From: Ancylomarina sp. 16SWW S1-10-2 | GTDB taxonomy: Bacteria > Bacteroidota > Bacteroidia > Bacteroidales > Marinifilaceae | Length of the DNA stretch: 64,000 nucleotides | Assembly: GCF_009669305.1 (NCBI RefSeq) | Contig: NZ_SADB01000018.1 | Location: 22,724 to 86,723, forward strand | Reading direction: 5' to 3' | In this document: positions 34,979 through 43,469 of the stretch, piece by piece | How the letters are laid out: each line of letters starts with the position of its first letter | Position numbering within the stretch: the stretch's first letter is position 1 | Made by a program: the position numbers and the translations under genes | The notes under the pieces: model-generated | The model's input: the letters and a program-made list of their open reading frames with translations, nothing else | What the model was told of the DNA's origin: nothing | The model's database searches: none

Positions 34979-35758
34979 ATGGACGAAATAATTATTAAAA
35001 CAGCAGAGCAAATTGAGGGTATTAGAAAAAGTTCTCAGTTGGCTGGAAATACTCTTAAATTTATTAGCGATTATGTGAAGGAAGGTGTTAATACACTTTA
35101 TCTTGATAATTTAATCGAAGAATATATGCGTGATAATGGGGCAATTCCAGCAACATTAGGTTATCATGGTTATCCAAAATCAAGTTGCATCTCTTTAAAC
35201 GAAGTGATTTGTCATGGTATTCCAGACGCTAAAACTATTTTAAAAAATGGTGATATTTTAAACATCGATGTAACAACTATTCTTGATGGTTATTTTGGTG
35301 ATACAAGTACTATGTTTACCATTGGTGATGTTTCAGATCAAGCAGCTAAATTGGTTGAAGATACTGAGCATGCTTTATATTTAGGTATTGAGCAGGTAAA
35401 GCCTGATAACTACTTTGGAAATATTGGTTTCGCTATTGGTCGTTTTGCTAAGGCAAAAAAATATGGTGTTGTTTATGAGTTTTGTGGTCATGGTGTTGGC
35501 ATAGAATTTCACGAAGAACCACAGGTGGAGCATATTTCTCATCGTAATTCTGGCGATATAATGAAACCAGGTATGATTTTTACTATTGAGCCTATGATTA
35601 ATTTGGGTAAAGCACGTGCTGTAATCGATAAGAAAGATGGTTGGACAGCACGTACTATTGATAAAAAAATATCAGCTCAGTTTGAGCATACCATTTTGGT
35701 TACCAAAGATGGTTATGAGATTCTTAGCGATGTGGGAGAGTACGATATTTTTAGATAA
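34979..35758 (+). CDS. map: Methionine aminopeptidase, type I
   Basis: Removes the initiator Met from new proteins. The pita-bread metal site is complete: H in GYHGYPKSSCISLNE, D in NIDVTTILDGYFGDTS (two aspartates), H in CGHGVGIEFHEEP, E in TIEPMIN and E in AQFEHTILV. The 259-residue length is standard. It precedes ispD by 154 bases on the same strand, a gap with odd low-complexity sequence. Confidence 0.96.
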   Translation: MDEIIIKTAEQIEGIRKSSQLAGNTLKFISDYVKEGVNTLYLDNLIEEYMRDNGAIPATLGYHGYPKSSCISLNEVICHGIPDAKTILKNGDILNIDVTTILDGYFGDTSTMFTIGDVSDQAAKLVEDTEHALYLGIEQVKPDNYFGNIGFAIGRFAKAKKYGVVYEFCGHGVGIEFHEEPQVEHISHRNSGDIMKPGMIFTIEPMINLGKARAVIDKKDGWTARTIDKKISAQFEHTILVTKDGYEILSDVGEYDIFR

Positions 35759-35912
35759 GTATTCAAGTTTAAAGTACCTAAAGGATAAAGGTTAAAGTAA
35801 GATTTGTCTTTTGACTTTCTGATTTTTTGACTTTTAAAGACTTTTTGCCCTTTATTACTTTTATACCTTTTTACTCTTTAGATCTTTCGACTTTTTATAC
35901 CTTAATAGATAT
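35759..35912. repeat. Low-complexity GACTTTT-rich spacer
   Basis: A pyrimidine-rich stretch with imperfect repeats of GACTTTT/TGACTTT (at least five, between about 35811 and 35900) and related CCTTT words. No open frame and no stable hairpin. It may be a slipped-repeat expansion between map and ispD. Confidence 0.4.
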
Positions 35913-36602
35913 ATGAAAAATGTAGCCGTTATTCTTGCGGGTGGTACGGGCAAACGTATGGGAGCTTATTTGCCAAAGCAATTTCTTAAGATAGCTGGTA
36001 AATCGATTATTGAGCATAGTATAACTATTTTCGAGAAGCATGAAGGCGTCGATGAGATTTGTGTGGTTATTCATTCGAATTTTATTGCTGATGTGGAACG
36101 TATTGTTAGCGCAGCAGGTTTTAAAAAGGTAAACAAAATTCTGTGTGGCGGCAGGGAAAGGAGCGATTCTAGTTTAGCAGCTATTTTGGCTTACGAAAAT
36201 GAGCAAGATGTGAATTTAATTTTTCACGATGCTGTTCGTCCTTTTGTTAATCAAAGTATTATCGACGATGTTGTAGCTGGTTTATCTGCTGGAAATTCGG
36301 TTGCTGTTGCTATTCCAAGTACCGATACCATTTTTAAGTTGAATAATGAGAAATGTATTGAGTCAATTCCTCCTAGAGATCTTCTTTATAGAGCGCAGAC
36401 GCCTCAGGCATTTTCATACAAGACTATAAAGAAAGCTTACGATTTAGCAATGAAAGATCCTGATTTTGAAGCAACTGACGATTGTGGTGTGGTGTTGCGT
36501 TATCTGCCCGATGAAGCAATTCATATTGTTGAAGGAAATGAGAATAATATCAAGATTACTTTTGAACAAGACTTAGCTATAGGCGAAGACATAATTGTAT
36601 AA
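35913..36602 (+). CDS. ispD: 2-C-methyl-D-erythritol 4-phosphate cytidylyltransferase
   Basis: Third step of the MEP isoprenoid pathway, making CDP-methylerythritol from CTP. The nucleotide motif ILAGGTGKRMG is followed by PKQFL. The HDAVRPF segment, the ESIPPRDLLYRAQTPQAF run and the closing NIKITFEQDLAI strand are also present. The length of 229 is normal. The related ribitol-5-phosphate enzyme TarI shares much of this, so the assignment is by overall likeness. No other mep gene is next to it. Confidence 0.88.
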   Translation: MKNVAVILAGGTGKRMGAYLPKQFLKIAGKSIIEHSITIFEKHEGVDEICVVIHSNFIADVERIVSAAGFKKVNKILCGGRERSDSSLAAILAYENEQDVNLIFHDAVRPFVNQSIIDDVVAGLSAGNSVAVAIPSTDTIFKLNNEKCIESIPPRDLLYRAQTPQAFSYKTIKKAYDLAMKDPDFEATDDCGVVLRYLPDEAIHIVEGNENNIKITFEQDLAIGEDIIV

Positions 36603-36655
36603 GCTTAAATAGGTCATTTCATTTTAATTCATTTTATAAGATAGTTTTTGACATA

Positions 36656-36696
36656 AAAATGTCCCTCTAGAATACGAATTCTGAGGGACATTTTTG
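36656..36696. terminator. Terminator between ispD and the DUF4301 gene
   Basis: Stem AAAAATGTCCCTC / GAGGGACATTTTT with a 15-base loop, itself partly paired, between convergent genes. It has T/A runs on both sides. Confidence 0.85.
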
Positions 36697-36713
36697 TATT
36701 TGAAATCTTCGTT

Positions 36714-38270
36714 TTAGTTTCTATGTTCTACACGGAGTAAATCGAAAATTGTTTTAACGGGGTTGAATGTGATACTTGGAACCTCAATAAAAATCGTATT
36801 CCAATCGGACATAGCACCATTCCAAAGTCCAGGAAGTTCCATTGCTTTTAGAGGTGTTCCATTGTGCGATTTTCTAGAAATAAAACCTGTTTCAGGATCA
36901 ATAAATTGAGTTAAGTCAAATTTCTTTCCTTTAAAGTTTTTAATACCACAGGCTAAATCAACAGGGTTGAAATGTGTTGATGCACTAAAAATATCAGATT
37001 GTTTTTTATCCTCTTGATCAATTTGCGAACTCTCAATTACTTGTAGAGATGATGAGTTATCTGAATTTTTCACCCAGAAAGGACCACCACCAGGTTCACC
37101 TTCGTTTTTAACCATACCGCAAACTCGAATTGGTCTGTTGAATTTATTAAACAAGTAAGTTTTGAGTTTGTCTAGGTCATCAGTCTTAAGGGTATTTGGT
37201 GCTTTAATACAAAGTATATTGGTGGCAAAATCAAGCATTTCATTTAGTTGATCTTTACTAAGCTCTAGTTTTTTGTTATCTAGCAAAGCGATATAATCGA
37301 ACATTTGCTTTTGGTATTTTAGTAAAACTCCGGCTAAGGCTTCTTTGTATGTATAAGTTGCGTCTTTTAGTCTATCAGGAACAACATTGTCGATATTTTT
37401 AATGAAAACAATATCAGCTTTTAGTTCGTTTAAGTTTTCGATAAGCGCACCATGTCCACCTGGTCTAAACAATAAGCTTTGGTTTACATCTCTGTATGGA
37501 ACATTTTCCATATCAACAGCAATCGTATCGGTTGATGATTTTTGATATGAGAAGCTTACCTTTAATTTACCATCGTATTTCTCTTCGAATGCAGATTTAG
37601 ATTTTTTTAGCTTGCGAGCAAAAAGTTTTTTATGTTCTTCCGAAATAGTAAGGTGAAGCTGAGCTGTACCTTTATAATTTTTAGCATAGTGTAATGCTTC
37701 TGCCAAATGTTCTTCGAAAGCTGTTCGTGTGTAATCAGGATATTTATGAAATCTGATTAACCCCTTTGGCTTGTTGCTGTAATTTAAGCCATTTTTATTA
37801 AGTAAGGTATTCAGTATTTCTTTGAAGTTGTTTTTCTCTATGAGTGTTTCGAGGTCTAAATCTTTTTTTTGTAAAGCAGCTCTTAGATCTACAAAAAAGG
37901 CAAAGTCTTCGATATCATCAAAGAATTTTTTCATTCCTTCAGGAGATTTATCACTCATGTAAGCTAGATAATCTTCTTCTGTTTCTTTATAGGTATTGAG
38001 AAAATCATAAAGTTTTTGAAACATTCGAGTAGCAGCACCTGATGCAGGAACAAATTTGATAATGGATAGTTTTTTTGGTCTGTTGAGAAAATAATCTCTA
38101 TATGTATCTATTTCATTATCTTCAATTTTCATAATCCCGTCACTAATAGTGGCTGGGTTTACAAGTTTTACTTTAGGAAAACCTGTTTCGAAGTGTTTAA
38201 CTTGTTCTTCGATTTTGGTTTTATTCATGCCTCTTTTTTTAATGAGGCTAAGATCTTTTTTTGAAAACAT
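36714..38270 (-). CDS. DUF4301 family protein (nucleotidyltransferase-like)
   Basis: A 518-residue soluble protein of the Bacteroidota family DUF4301. The PASGAATRMFQKL loop near residue 75 and the FRPGGHGALIENLNEL segment near 270 recall UDP-sugar pyrophosphorylases, which suggests a nucleotidyltransferase fold; this is an inference and no substrate is known. Conserved C-terminal blocks include VCGMVKNEGEPGGGPFWV and HFNPVDLACG. The frame opens at 38303, but ATG at 38270 (MFSKKDLSLI) fits the family start. Confidence 0.85.
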   Translation of the reverse strand: MFSKKDLSLIKKRGMNKTKIEEQVKHFETGFPKVKLVNPATISDGIMKIEDNEIDTYRDYFLNRPKKLSIIKFVPASGAATRMFQKLYDFLNTYKETEEDYLAYMSDKSPEGMKKFFDDIEDFAFFVDLRAALQKKDLDLETLIEKNNFKEILNTLLNKNGLNYSNKPKGLIRFHKYPDYTRTAFEEHLAEALHYAKNYKGTAQLHLTISEEHKKLFARKLKKSKSAFEEKYDGKLKVSFSYQKSSTDTIAVDMENVPYRDVNQSLLFRPGGHGALIENLNELKADIVFIKNIDNVVPDRLKDATYTYKEALAGVLLKYQKQMFDYIALLDNKKLELSKDQLNEMLDFATNILCIKAPNTLKTDDLDKLKTYLFNKFNRPIRVCGMVKNEGEPGGGPFWVKNSDNSSSLQVIESSQIDQEDKKQSDIFSASTHFNPVDLACGIKNFKGKKFDLTQFIDPETGFISRKSHNGTPLKAMELPGLWNGAMSDWNTIFIEVPSITFNPVKTIFDLLRVEHRN

Positions 38271-38486
38271 GGTTTTACTTTTTGTAAATTGTCTGAGAAG
38301 CAAGTTAAAAATTTGTTTTGTAATTAATCGAAATTTTGTTTATAATTTAGTTCGTTATCTATTATGAATATGTTAATCATCACTAAACTAGTGATTTAAA
38401 TTTATTGGTTAATAAAAGATTTATGTCTGTATATTTATAAATACTTGCTTGTATATAATGCTGATATTCGATTGACCATATTGAAC

Positions 38487-38516
38487 TTGCACTATGCCCA
38501 TAAGTTTGTACTTTTG
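38487..38516 (+). promoter_or_regulatory. Bacteroidota promoter for the radical SAM gene (TTG-N19-TACTTTTG)
   Basis: TTG 38487-38489 and TACTTTTG 38509-38516, spaced 19 bases. Transcription would start near 38523, after the in-frame start at 38494, so the real start must be ATG 38536. Confidence 0.6.
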
Positions 38517-38535
38517 TGGCAAAGCAATAATAAAT

Positions 38536-39486
38536 ATGCAAACAAATATATACCCTTGGGGTCATAGTAAACGTTACAACGATTTTCCTGGTTTTTTTAA
38601 GAAAAAATTTTCAGAACGTATTCAAAAAGTTACCATTGATGCGGGTTTTACCTGTCCCAATAGAGATGGAAGTAAGGGGACTGGTGGTTGCACCTATTGC
38701 AATAATAAAAGCTTTAATCCGGCCTATTGCTCACCAAAGGAATCTATAACCGAACAGATTGATAAGGGTATTCTGTTTTTCTCAAAAAAATATAAGACTC
38801 AAAAATACTTAGCTTATTTTCAGGCTTTTTCAAATACTTATGGGGAGCTTGAATTATTGAAACGTATATATGAAGAAGCACTTTCTCATGATAAGGTGGT
38901 TGGTCTTGTTATTGGAACCCGTCCCGATTGTATTTCGGAACCGATATTGGACTATCTGGAGACTTTGGCTAAGGATTATTATATTGCGGTAGAGTATGGC
39001 GTTGAGTCTGCCAATAATGAAGCGCTTAATGCTATTAATCGAGGTCATTCGTACGAAGAAGCCGAAGCAAGTATTTTAGCTACGGCCAATAGAGGTATTC
39101 ATATTGGTGCACATTTGGTAAACGGTTTACCTCACGATACGGTGGAAATGATGTTGGAGCATGCTATTAGATTATCCAACCTACCTATTGAAACACTTAA
39201 GTTGCATCAGTTGCAAGTCTTAAATCATACGGCAATGGCTAAGCAGTATGAGGAAGATCCTAATCAGTTTCATTTGTTCGAGTTGCAGGAATATATCGAT
39301 TTTGTAATCGATGTAATGGAGCATATGAATCCTGAGGTAATGTTAGATCGTTTTGTAAATCAGGCGCCTCCTGGTTGGTTAATTGCACCAAAATGGGGTG
39401 TCAAAAATTTTGAATTTGTTGCAAAACTAGAAAAACAAATGGCCGAAAGAGATACTTGGCAAGGCCGTTTGTATAAAAAACCTTGA
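38536..39486 (+). CDS. TIGR01212-family radical SAM protein (YhcC-like)
   Basis: A 316-residue radical SAM protein. The cluster motif is of the extended CxxxxxxxxxCxxC kind: CPNRDGSKGTGGCTYC near residue 40, preceded by QKVTIDAGFTCPNRDG as in TIGR01212/YhcC. A GLVIGTRPDCI segment and EYGVESANNEALNAINRGH follow, both typical. The family is conserved in many bacteria with no confirmed reaction. The start at 38536 is favoured by the promoter position. Confidence 0.88.
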   Translation: MQTNIYPWGHSKRYNDFPGFFKKKFSERIQKVTIDAGFTCPNRDGSKGTGGCTYCNNKSFNPAYCSPKESITEQIDKGILFFSKKYKTQKYLAYFQAFSNTYGELELLKRIYEEALSHDKVVGLVIGTRPDCISEPILDYLETLAKDYYIAVEYGVESANNEALNAINRGHSYEEAEASILATANRGIHIGAHLVNGLPHDTVEMMLEHAIRLSNLPIETLKLHQLQVLNHTAMAKQYEEDPNQFHLFELQEYIDFVIDVMEHMNPEVMLDRFVNQAPPGWLIAPKWGVKNFEFVAKLEKQMAERDTWQGRLYKKP

Positions 39487-39528
39487 CTAATTTATGAGGA
39501 GATTAAGAAGTAACTAATTTGTTATAAA

Positions 39529-40254
39529 TTATTTTATAGTTTTTAAAATATTGGCTGCCTTAGGGTAGCCTAATTTTTTTGCATATTCTAAATTAGCTTT
39601 TGCCAATTTAATATCTTTAAGGTTATAGTAATCTACACCTCTTGCATATATGGCTTGTTTGAATGTTTTATCCAATTTAATTGCCTTACTATAAGATTGA
39701 ATGGCTTCCTTGTATTTTTCTAAGCAATCTAAAGCCACACCCTTATTATAATAAACACCCGTAACATTCAGACCATTCTTAATTGCCTTATCGTATTCTT
39801 TTATAGCTTCATCAAACTTACCCGTATAGTATAATGATATGCCTTTGTAATGGGTTGCTTTTAAATGTTTAGGATTATGTTTTAGTATTTGATCGTAATC
39901 ATTAATGGCTTTATCGTATTTTCCAAGATTTTCGTAAATAATAGCTCGATTTAAAAAGACTTCTTCAGAATAAGCTTGTGTCTTAATAAGGTGATTAAGA
40001 TCTTTAAGAGCACTTTTGTTTTTTGATAAAAAAGAGTTTGCAATAGCACGGTTGAAATAGGCAGGCATAAAATTTTCATCTAAGCTTAATATCTCGGTAA
40101 AAACGTGATTAGCTTCCTTAAATCTTTTTTGTTCAAAAAAACTCATTCCTTTCTTATTAAGCTTTTCAATTTTCATCTGTGTACAAGATGAAAGACTCAA
40201 TGCAAAAAGCAGAACAAAACTAATGGATTTTAATCCTTTAAAAACAATAGCCAT
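39529..40254 (-). CDS. TPR-repeat lipoprotein
   Basis: A signal peptide with a lipobox (SLSSC, acylated Cys24) leads about six tetratricopeptide repeats between residues 30 and 235, visible as recurring A-YNKG or YDKAI-DYD patterns at ~34-residue spacing. It is probably anchored in the outer membrane and mediates protein contacts. No partner can be named from the neighbours. The ygiQ gene lies upstream on the same strand, 91 bases away. Confidence 0.85.
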   Translation of the reverse strand: MAIVFKGLKSISFVLLFALSLSSCTQMKIEKLNKKGMSFFEQKRFKEANHVFTEILSLDENFMPAYFNRAIANSFLSKNKSALKDLNHLIKTQAYSEEVFLNRAIIYENLGKYDKAINDYDQILKHNPKHLKATHYKGISLYYTGKFDEAIKEYDKAIKNGLNVTGVYYNKGVALDCLEKYKEAIQSYSKAIKLDKTFKQAIYARGVDYYNLKDIKLAKANLEYAKKLGYPKAANILKTIK

Positions 40255-40345
40255 ATAGAGGAATTATAAATTTTGAACTAATGTATATAATATCAGCAAA
40301 ATTTAAAAGGATTTTGCTGATATATATTGTAAATAAAAAATGCGA

Positions 40346-42190
40346 TTACGATTTGGATCCGAAGAGCTTCTTTATTAAATCTTTTTTCCCCATATTGATA
40401 AGTTCATTTTTTATAGCATTTTGATATTCTTTTTTATACCAAAATAAGAATTTACGCTGCGAGAGTTTATCATCCTTTGTTTTAGGCGTGTAAATTTCTT
40501 TCATAGTATAAGGGTGGTAACCCGAATAGTATATTACTGTAGCAACAGTCATTGGTGTTGGTGTGAAATCTTGAACTTGCTCTAATCTAAAATCTAACTC
40601 CTTTGTTTTTACTGCTAAGTCGGCCATGTCAACACCTTGCGATCCTGGATGACTGGATATGAAGTAGGGTATTAGTTGTTGGTTCAATCCTTCTTTTTTG
40701 TTAATATCATCGAATAAATCCTTAAGCTCATAAAATAGTTTAAACGAAGGCTTACGCATGATATCTAAAACTTCATCAGAAGTGTGTTCTGGTGCAACTT
40801 TAAGTCGACCCGATACGTGATTCTTGATTAGTTCTACCGCATATTCATGGTTCGATTTATTTATTTTTTCGTCTTTAGTTTTGTGTAACATTAAATCGTA
40901 ACGTACGCCACTACCAATAAACGATTTTTTAACACCAGGAATTTTATCAACCTTTTTGTAGATATCAAGCATTGGTTGATGATTGGTATTTAAGTTAGGG
41001 CAAATATTCGGATGAATACATGATGGACGTTTACAGGTTTGACAAATGCTTTCAAATATACCCTTCATTTGATACATATTTGCAGAAGGACCACCGAGGT
41101 CAGATAAATACCCTTTAAAATCAGGCATTTTTGTGATGTATTCTACTTCTTTAAGAATTGATTTTTGGGATCTATTTGCTATAAATTTACCTTGATGAGC
41201 AGATATGGTACAAAAAGAACAGCCACCAAAACATCCTCTGTGCATATTAACAGAGAATTTAATCATGTCATATGCAGGTATTTTTTTCCCTTTATATCTA
41301 GGGTGTGGCATGCGTGTGTATGGCAAGTCGAAAATTTTGTCAAGCTCTTTTTCTTTCATTACAGGGTAGGGCGGATTCACAATAATGTCAGAATCTTTAA
41401 AGCCCTGAATTAGCTTTTTAGCCATCATAGAATTAGATTCTATTTCGATATGGCGAAAGTTACCTGCAAATTTCTTTTTGTCTTTTAAACAATCTTCGTG
41501 AGAATATAGTTCTTGTACTTCCCACTTCTTTTTAGTTGGATATGCTTCACCTTTTTTAGCAATAAACGATGTTTGTGGAATTGTTGTTAACGTTTCAAAT
41601 CGAACACCTTTCTTAAGTAGTTTAACGATTTCCTTAAGCGGTTTTTCACCCATTCCATATACCAATAAATCGGCATGACTATCGCATAGTATGCTTGGCT
41701 TTAATTCATCTAACCAATAGTCATAATGAGTTAAACGACGAAGCGATGCTTCAATACCTCCAAGTAAAATAGGCGTGTCTGGATATAGTTTTTTCAGAAT
41801 TTTAGAATAAACGATACTTGGCATATCTGGTCTATGACCGTGTTTACCATCTGGCGTATAGGCATCATCGTGACGTAATCGACGATTCGCAGTGTAATGA
41901 TTCACCATAGAATCCATATTCCCAGCTGTAATTCCAAAGAACAAACGAGGTTTACCTAATTTTTTAAAGTCGCGCAAATCGTCTTGCCAGTTTGGTTGTG
42001 GAACAATAGCAACTTTTAAACCTTCATTTTCAAGAATACGACCAATAACTGCAGATCCAAATGCAGGGTGATCGACATAGGCATCACCACTAAATAAAAT
42101 AACATCCAGTTCTTCCCATCCTCGTTCTTTCACTTCTTTAGCCGAAGTTGGTAACCATTGATTATATAATTCTGTTGTGTCGTCTTTCAT
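40346..42190 (-). CDS. ygiQ: YgiQ-family radical SAM protein
   Basis: A 614-residue protein with the large N-terminal UPF0313 domain (WLPTSAKEVKERGW start, then DAYVDHPAFG), a radical SAM cluster motif CFGGCSFC (about residues 317-324), the AHQGKFIANRSQKSI block, four further cysteines in CQTCKRPSCIHPNIC that may bind a second cluster, and the QDFTPTPMT-ATVIYYSG segment. All are standard for YgiQ, whose reaction is unknown. Length is shorter than E. coli (739). Confidence 0.93.
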   Translation of the reverse strand: MKDDTTELYNQWLPTSAKEVKERGWEELDVILFSGDAYVDHPAFGSAVIGRILENEGLKVAIVPQPNWQDDLRDFKKLGKPRLFFGITAGNMDSMVNHYTANRRLRHDDAYTPDGKHGHRPDMPSIVYSKILKKLYPDTPILLGGIEASLRRLTHYDYWLDELKPSILCDSHADLLVYGMGEKPLKEIVKLLKKGVRFETLTTIPQTSFIAKKGEAYPTKKKWEVQELYSHEDCLKDKKKFAGNFRHIEIESNSMMAKKLIQGFKDSDIIVNPPYPVMKEKELDKIFDLPYTRMPHPRYKGKKIPAYDMIKFSVNMHRGCFGGCSFCTISAHQGKFIANRSQKSILKEVEYITKMPDFKGYLSDLGGPSANMYQMKGIFESICQTCKRPSCIHPNICPNLNTNHQPMLDIYKKVDKIPGVKKSFIGSGVRYDLMLHKTKDEKINKSNHEYAVELIKNHVSGRLKVAPEHTSDEVLDIMRKPSFKLFYELKDLFDDINKKEGLNQQLIPYFISSHPGSQGVDMADLAVKTKELDFRLEQVQDFTPTPMTVATVIYYSGYHPYTMKEIYTPKTKDDKLSQRKFLFWYKKEYQNAIKNELINMGKKDLIKKLFGSKS

Positions 42191-42299
42191 CTTTATTTTT
42201 CTTTGGATTATCGATATTCAATTATCGATAGTTCTATTCTAAACCTTTAATTCTAATTGTTACAAGAGGTATAAAACGCCCTATTTTATACCAATATCG

Positions 42300-42307
42300 C
42301 AAAGTTA
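42300..42307 (-). promoter_or_regulatory. -7 element for ygiQ
   Basis: TAACTTTG on the minus strand, an exact match, 110 bases upstream of ygiQ. Confidence 0.4.
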
Positions 42308-42368
42308 CTACTTTATTTATAAACATTTTAAAGAAGCGTGAAATTATACGAGTGTTCACTTGATCTGT

Positions 42369-42376
42369 TACCTTTG
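42369..42376 (+). promoter_or_regulatory. -7 element for the PHP phosphatase gene
   Basis: TACCTTTG, an exact match, 39 bases before ATG 42415. It is divergent from the ygiQ element. Confidence 0.45.
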
Positions 42377-42414
42377 ACAATTCTGCAAATTTGATAATTC
42401 GAATAGATTATTTC

Positions 42415-43254
42415 ATGAACTATTATTCATATCATACACATACATCTTATTGTGATGGCAAGGCTAAGGCCGAAGCTTTTATTCAACGAGGAATCGATTT
42501 ACAAATGAAGGCTATTGGTTTTTCGTCTCATGCTCCATTTCCTTTAGATGTGTCTTGGAATATGGTTGAAAATCAATTGATGAATTATGTGGATGAAATT
42601 AAATTTTTGTCGACTAAATATCAGAATGAAATTGACGTGTATCTTTCTTTAGAGATAGATTATATTCCTGAGTTCACAAAATCATTTGCACATATGAAAG
42701 AGGTTTGTGCTTTAGATTATACGATTGGATCGGTGCATTTGATTAAATCTCCTATCAAAAATGAATTTGTATTTCTTGACGGACCAGATACCAATTACTC
42801 ACATGGTTTGGAATGTTTGTATCAAGGGGATATAAAACAAATGGTGACGGCTTATTACCATCAGGTTAATGAGATGATTCTTCAAGAGAAACCTGATATA
42901 ATTGGGCATATTGATAAGGTTAAGATGAATAATAAAGGGCGTTATTTCTCGGAAGATGAAAAATGGTATCAAAATTTATTGTTAGAGACAATAGATATTA
43001 TTAAAGGGACAGAATGTATCGTTGAGATAAATACACGGGGTTTATATACAAAGAAATCAAAGTCGTTTTTTCCTGAGTTAAATTTTGCCAAAGAATGCAA
43101 AAAGAATAAAATTCCGATGACTATTAGTACCGACGCTCACCATCCCGATGAACTATTGTCGTATTTTAATGAGGCTGTGGAAATGTTGAAAGAATCTGGT
43201 TATGATAGTGTTCGGATTTATGATAAGGGCGTGTGGAAAAATGCAGCTATTTAA
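42415..43254 (+). CDS. PHP-domain phosphatase (histidinol-phosphatase-like)
   Basis: A 279-residue PHP-superfamily metallo-phosphoesterase. Metal ligands are visible as HTHTSYCDG at residue 6 onward, SSHAPFP, the E of LSLEIDYI, SVHLI, DIIGHIDK and STDAHHPDEL near the C-terminus. This set and the length fit the HisK/HisJ histidinol-phosphatase, the last phosphatase step of histidine synthesis, but no his gene is adjacent, so the substrate is by family. The ORF opens at a TTG (42391); ATG at 42415 puts the first metal motif at the proper distance. Confidence 0.85.
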   Translation: MNYYSYHTHTSYCDGKAKAEAFIQRGIDLQMKAIGFSSHAPFPLDVSWNMVENQLMNYVDEIKFLSTKYQNEIDVYLSLEIDYIPEFTKSFAHMKEVCALDYTIGSVHLIKSPIKNEFVFLDGPDTNYSHGLECLYQGDIKQMVTAYYHQVNEMILQEKPDIIGHIDKVKMNNKGRYFSEDEKWYQNLLLETIDIIKGTECIVEINTRGLYTKKSKSFFPELNFAKECKKNKIPMTISTDAHHPDELLSYFNEAVEMLKESGYDSVRIYDKGVWKNAAI

Positions 43255-43469
43255 AATGTGTATAATGTTAATCTTTTTAAGAATTAATGCTATTTTTACT
43301 CGATTAAAAAGTGATTGATCTTATATTGATAGTTTGTATTATTGATGCTATTTAGTATATGAGAAACATATAATTGAAAAGAAATTACAAGTGGGTACCT
43401 ATTTCATTGAAAGAAACGACTTGAATATAGGAAGTTTTTATAAGCCATTTTAATATAAAATATTTACGC

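Noticed and set aside
35759-35912. Riboswitch or T-box before ispD
   Set aside because: The sequence is low-complexity without stems or known motifs.
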